NCBI GenBank assembly: GCA_013361525.1
Contig: JABFXY010000006.1
Span: 62,001-126,000 of the forward strand
Source of the DNA: Polyangiaceae bacterium
GTDB lineage: Bacteria; Myxococcota_A; Polyangia; Polyangiales; Polyangiaceae
DNA: 64,000 nucleotides
Direction of reading: 5' to 3'
The first letter of the stretch is position 1. Each line of letters starts with the position of its first letter. This document shows positions 62,249 through 64,000 of the stretch, piece after piece. Below the pieces are notes generated by a model, which worked only from the letters and a program-made list of their open reading frames with translations, did not search any database and was not told where the DNA came from. Both the position numbers and the translations under genes were made by a program.

Positions 62249-64000
62249 CGTCAGCCCTGCGAATCCTTCTCGTCGAGGACTCCGTCACCGATGCGAAGCT
62301 CGTCCTTCAGGAGCTCCGACGCACGGGCCGCCCGATCGAGTCGGAGCGCGTGGAGACGGCGGAGGCGATGAACCGCGCGTTGGATCGCGGTCATTGGGAC
62401 CTCGTCATTTCGGATTGGTCGATGCCTCAGTTCTCCGCGGAGAGCGCGCTCGATGTCATGTCCGAGCGAAGGCTCGACCTCCCCTTCATCATCGTCTCCG
62501 GCACGATCGGTGAGGACACGGCTGTCGCAGCGATGCGCGCCGGTGCGCACGACTACGTGCTCAAAGACAAGCTCGGCAGGCTGATACCGGCAGTCGAGCG
62601 AGAGCTTCGCGAGTTCGCGGAGCGAGAGCGCCATCGCCACAACGAGGCACGGCGTATCGCGATGTTCGAGAGCGCCCTCGATGCCATCGTCGGCATGGAC
62701 CACGCAGGGCGAATCACCGAGTTCAACCCTGCCGCGGAAAAGACGTTCGGCTACGGCCGCGAGGAGGTCGTGGGGCGCGAGCTCGCGGACGTCCTGATTC
62801 CGCTCGGGCAGCGCGAAAAACATCGCGCCGGGATTGCCCGCTTCATGGGTGGCGGCGGCGGTACGGTCATCGGAAAGCGCATCGAGGTGACGGCGCTGCG
62901 CCGCGACGGCACCGAGTTCCCGGCGGAGCTGTCGGTGACGCGGGTCGGCACCGAGACCCCGCCCGAGTTCATGGGCTTCATTCGGGACATCTCGGATCGA
63001 AAGCGCGCGGAGCTGGCTTTGCGCGAGAGCGAGGAGCGATTCACGCGTTTGTGCGACGCCGGCATCATCGGCATCACCGTCGTCGATTACAGCGGCAAGA
63101 CCCACGTCGCGAACGACGCCTTCTTGTCGATGCTCGGCTACTCGCGCGAGGAGCTCCTCGGTGGGGCCGTTCGCTGGTCCGACATCACGCCGCCCGAATG
63201 GCGGGCCCGCGACGGCGAGGCCTTCGAGCAACTACGAGCCTCTGGCGTGGCCAATCCCTGGGAGAAAGAATTCGTTCGCAAGGACGGCTCACGGGTACCG
63301 GTCCTCATCGGCATGGCGCTGGTGTCGAATCCGACCTCGATCTGCTTCGTCGTGGACCAGAGCGAGCGACGGCGAGACCAAGAGGAGAAGGTTCTCCTCC
63401 GGTATGAAGCAACGCTCGAAAAGAGCAGCCGCATGACGGCGGAGCGCGCATTGCGAACCAGCGAAGAGCAGCTGCGCCACGTCCAGAAGATGGACGCGGT
63501 CGGCCGGCTCGCGGGGGGGGTCGCGCACGACTTCAATAACCTCCTATCGGTCATTCTCAGCTACGGCGAAATGATGCTGACGGATCTCCGCTCCGGCGAC
63601 CCCATGCGCGGCGACGTCGAAGAGATCCGCAAAGCCGCGGCCCGCGGCGCTTCGCTGACACATCAATTGCTCCTCTTCAGCCGCCAGAAGGTCGCAGAGG
63701 CACGCGTCCTCGATCTGAACGAGGTGCTTTCCCAGATGGACCGAATGCTCCAACGGATTCTGGGTGAGGACATCGAGCTCGTCCTGGTACCGGCGAAGTC
63801 GGTCGGACGCGTCAGCGCGGACCCGACGCACATCGAGCAGGTGGTGATGAACCTCGTGGTGAACGCGAGGGATGCGATGCCGAGGGGTGGCAAGCTGACG
63901 ATCGAGACGTCGAACGTCGATCTCGACGAGCACTATGCCCAGCACCACTTCCCCGTAAAGCCGGGCCCACACGTCATGATGGCCGTCAGCGATACAGGCG
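62245..64000 (+). CDS. REC-PAS-PAS hybrid sensor histidine kinase (3' end outside window)
   Basis: The visible 585 codons hold a receiver domain (acceptor Asp near residue 55 in LVISDWSMP), two PAS domains (about 140-270 and 265-385), and a HisKA domain with phosphoacceptor in LAGGVAHDFNNLL near residue 428. The HATPase domain begins (VVMNLVVNARDAMPRGGKL, N box) and is cut by the right edge. It starts by ATGA overlap with the receiver gene. No output DNA-binding domain is seen. Confidence 0.9.
   Translation, partial: MTSALRILLVEDSVTDAKLVLQELRRTGRPIESERVETAEAMNRALDRGHWDLVISDWSMPQFSAESALDVMSERRLDLPFIIVSGTIGEDTAVAAMRAGAHDYVLKDKLGRLIPAVERELREFAERERHRHNEARRIAMFESALDAIVGMDHAGRITEFNPAAEKTFGYGREEVVGRELADVLIPLGQREKHRAGIARFMGGGGGTVIGKRIEVTALRRDGTEFPAELSVTRVGTETPPEFMGFIRDISDRKRAELALRESEERFTRLCDAGIIGITVVDYSGKTHVANDAFLSMLGYSREELLGGAVRWSDITPPEWRARDGEAFEQLRASGVANPWEKEFVRKDGSRVPVLIGMALVSNPTSICFVVDQSERRRDQEEKVLLRYEATLEKSSRMTAERALRTSEEQLRHVQKMDAVGRLAGGVAHDFNNLLSVILSYGEMMLTDLRSGDPMRGDVEEIRKAAARGASLTHQLLLFSRQKVAEARVLDLNEVLSQMDRMLQRILGEDIELVLVPAKSVGRVSADPTHIEQVVMNLVVNARDAMPRGGKLTIETSNVDLDEHYAQHHFPVKPGPHVMMAVSDTG

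Noticed and set aside
1..64000. tRNA, rRNA, CRISPR array, IS element or prophage
   Set aside because: I saw no such motif, repeat array, transposase or phage gene in the window.

Overview
This window looks like chromosomal DNA from a GC-rich member of the Myxococcota, most likely the Polyangia. That is inferred from content, not from a database match. The signs are very high GC coding DNA, many secreted lipoproteins with a lipobox Cys followed by a Gly/Ser-rich linker, a Myxococcus-type Cys-rich repeat (DUF4215 type), a fibro-slime domain protein, a DUF1592/DUF1588-type plus DUF1552 gene pair, several Ser/Thr kinases with a PP2C phosphatase, and complex PAS-rich sensor kinases. I see no rRNA, tRNA, CRISPR array, insertion sequence or prophage. 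Genes are densely packed on both strands.

Layout. 1-9 kb: a Ser/Thr kinase fused to a P-loop NTPase (cut by the left edge), a membrane coiled-coil protein, lipoproteins, and a translationally coupled three-gene operon (repeat protein, ECF sigma factor, membrane TPR protein that may be its anti-sigma partner). 9-14 kb: NAD synthetase, an SGNH-like secreted protein, a HiPIP, and an esterase/beta-propeller lipoprotein. 14-16.6 kb: feoA-feoB plus a tiny membrane protein behind a candidate Fur box. 16.7-21.3 kb: asparagine synthase, AMP-forming ligase and acyl carrier protein, a possible small biosynthetic cassette. 21.3-26 kb (minus): TerB-like protein, dihydroorotase, TetR regulator, SGNH esterase lipoprotein. 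26-29.8 kb: S2P-type protease with CBS domains, a STAS-like protein, a NahK-like sugar kinase, a fibro-slime protein. 29.9-32.7 kb: an acetate kinase-PduL fusion and a PP2C phosphatase. 33-36 kb: the DUF1592-type/DUF1552 pair. 36-43.8 kb: a frameshifted lipoprotein gene, a CDP-alcohol phosphatidyltransferase, an FGE-like lipoprotein, an L,D-transpeptidase, a metallophosphatase and a penicillin-binding transpeptidase. 44-54.5 kb: a DUF4178 membrane protein, a membrane spermidine-synthase-like enzyme, OsmC, a Ser/Thr kinase, a CAP-domain protein, a lysine-rich YbjN protein and HrpA. 54.6-64 kb: signalling genes: an HD phosphohydrolase, a REC-EAL protein, a Cys-rich lipoprotein, a PilZ-sigma factor fusion, then a coupled histidine kinase / receiver / hybrid kinase set cut by the right edge.

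The strongest novelty candidate is the PilZ-sigma fusion at 57864-58913. It keeps both c-di-GMP-binding motifs of PilZ and carries FliA-like sigma regions 2 to 4, with a REC-EAL phosphodiesterase gene 1.3 kb away. This suggests a sigma factor that senses c-di-GMP directly. Other notable items are the AckA-PduL fusion, the sigma/repeat-protein operon, the AsnB-ligase-ACP cassette, the histone-H1-like tail on a YbjN domain, two families of intergenic inverted repeats, and a homopolymer frameshift.
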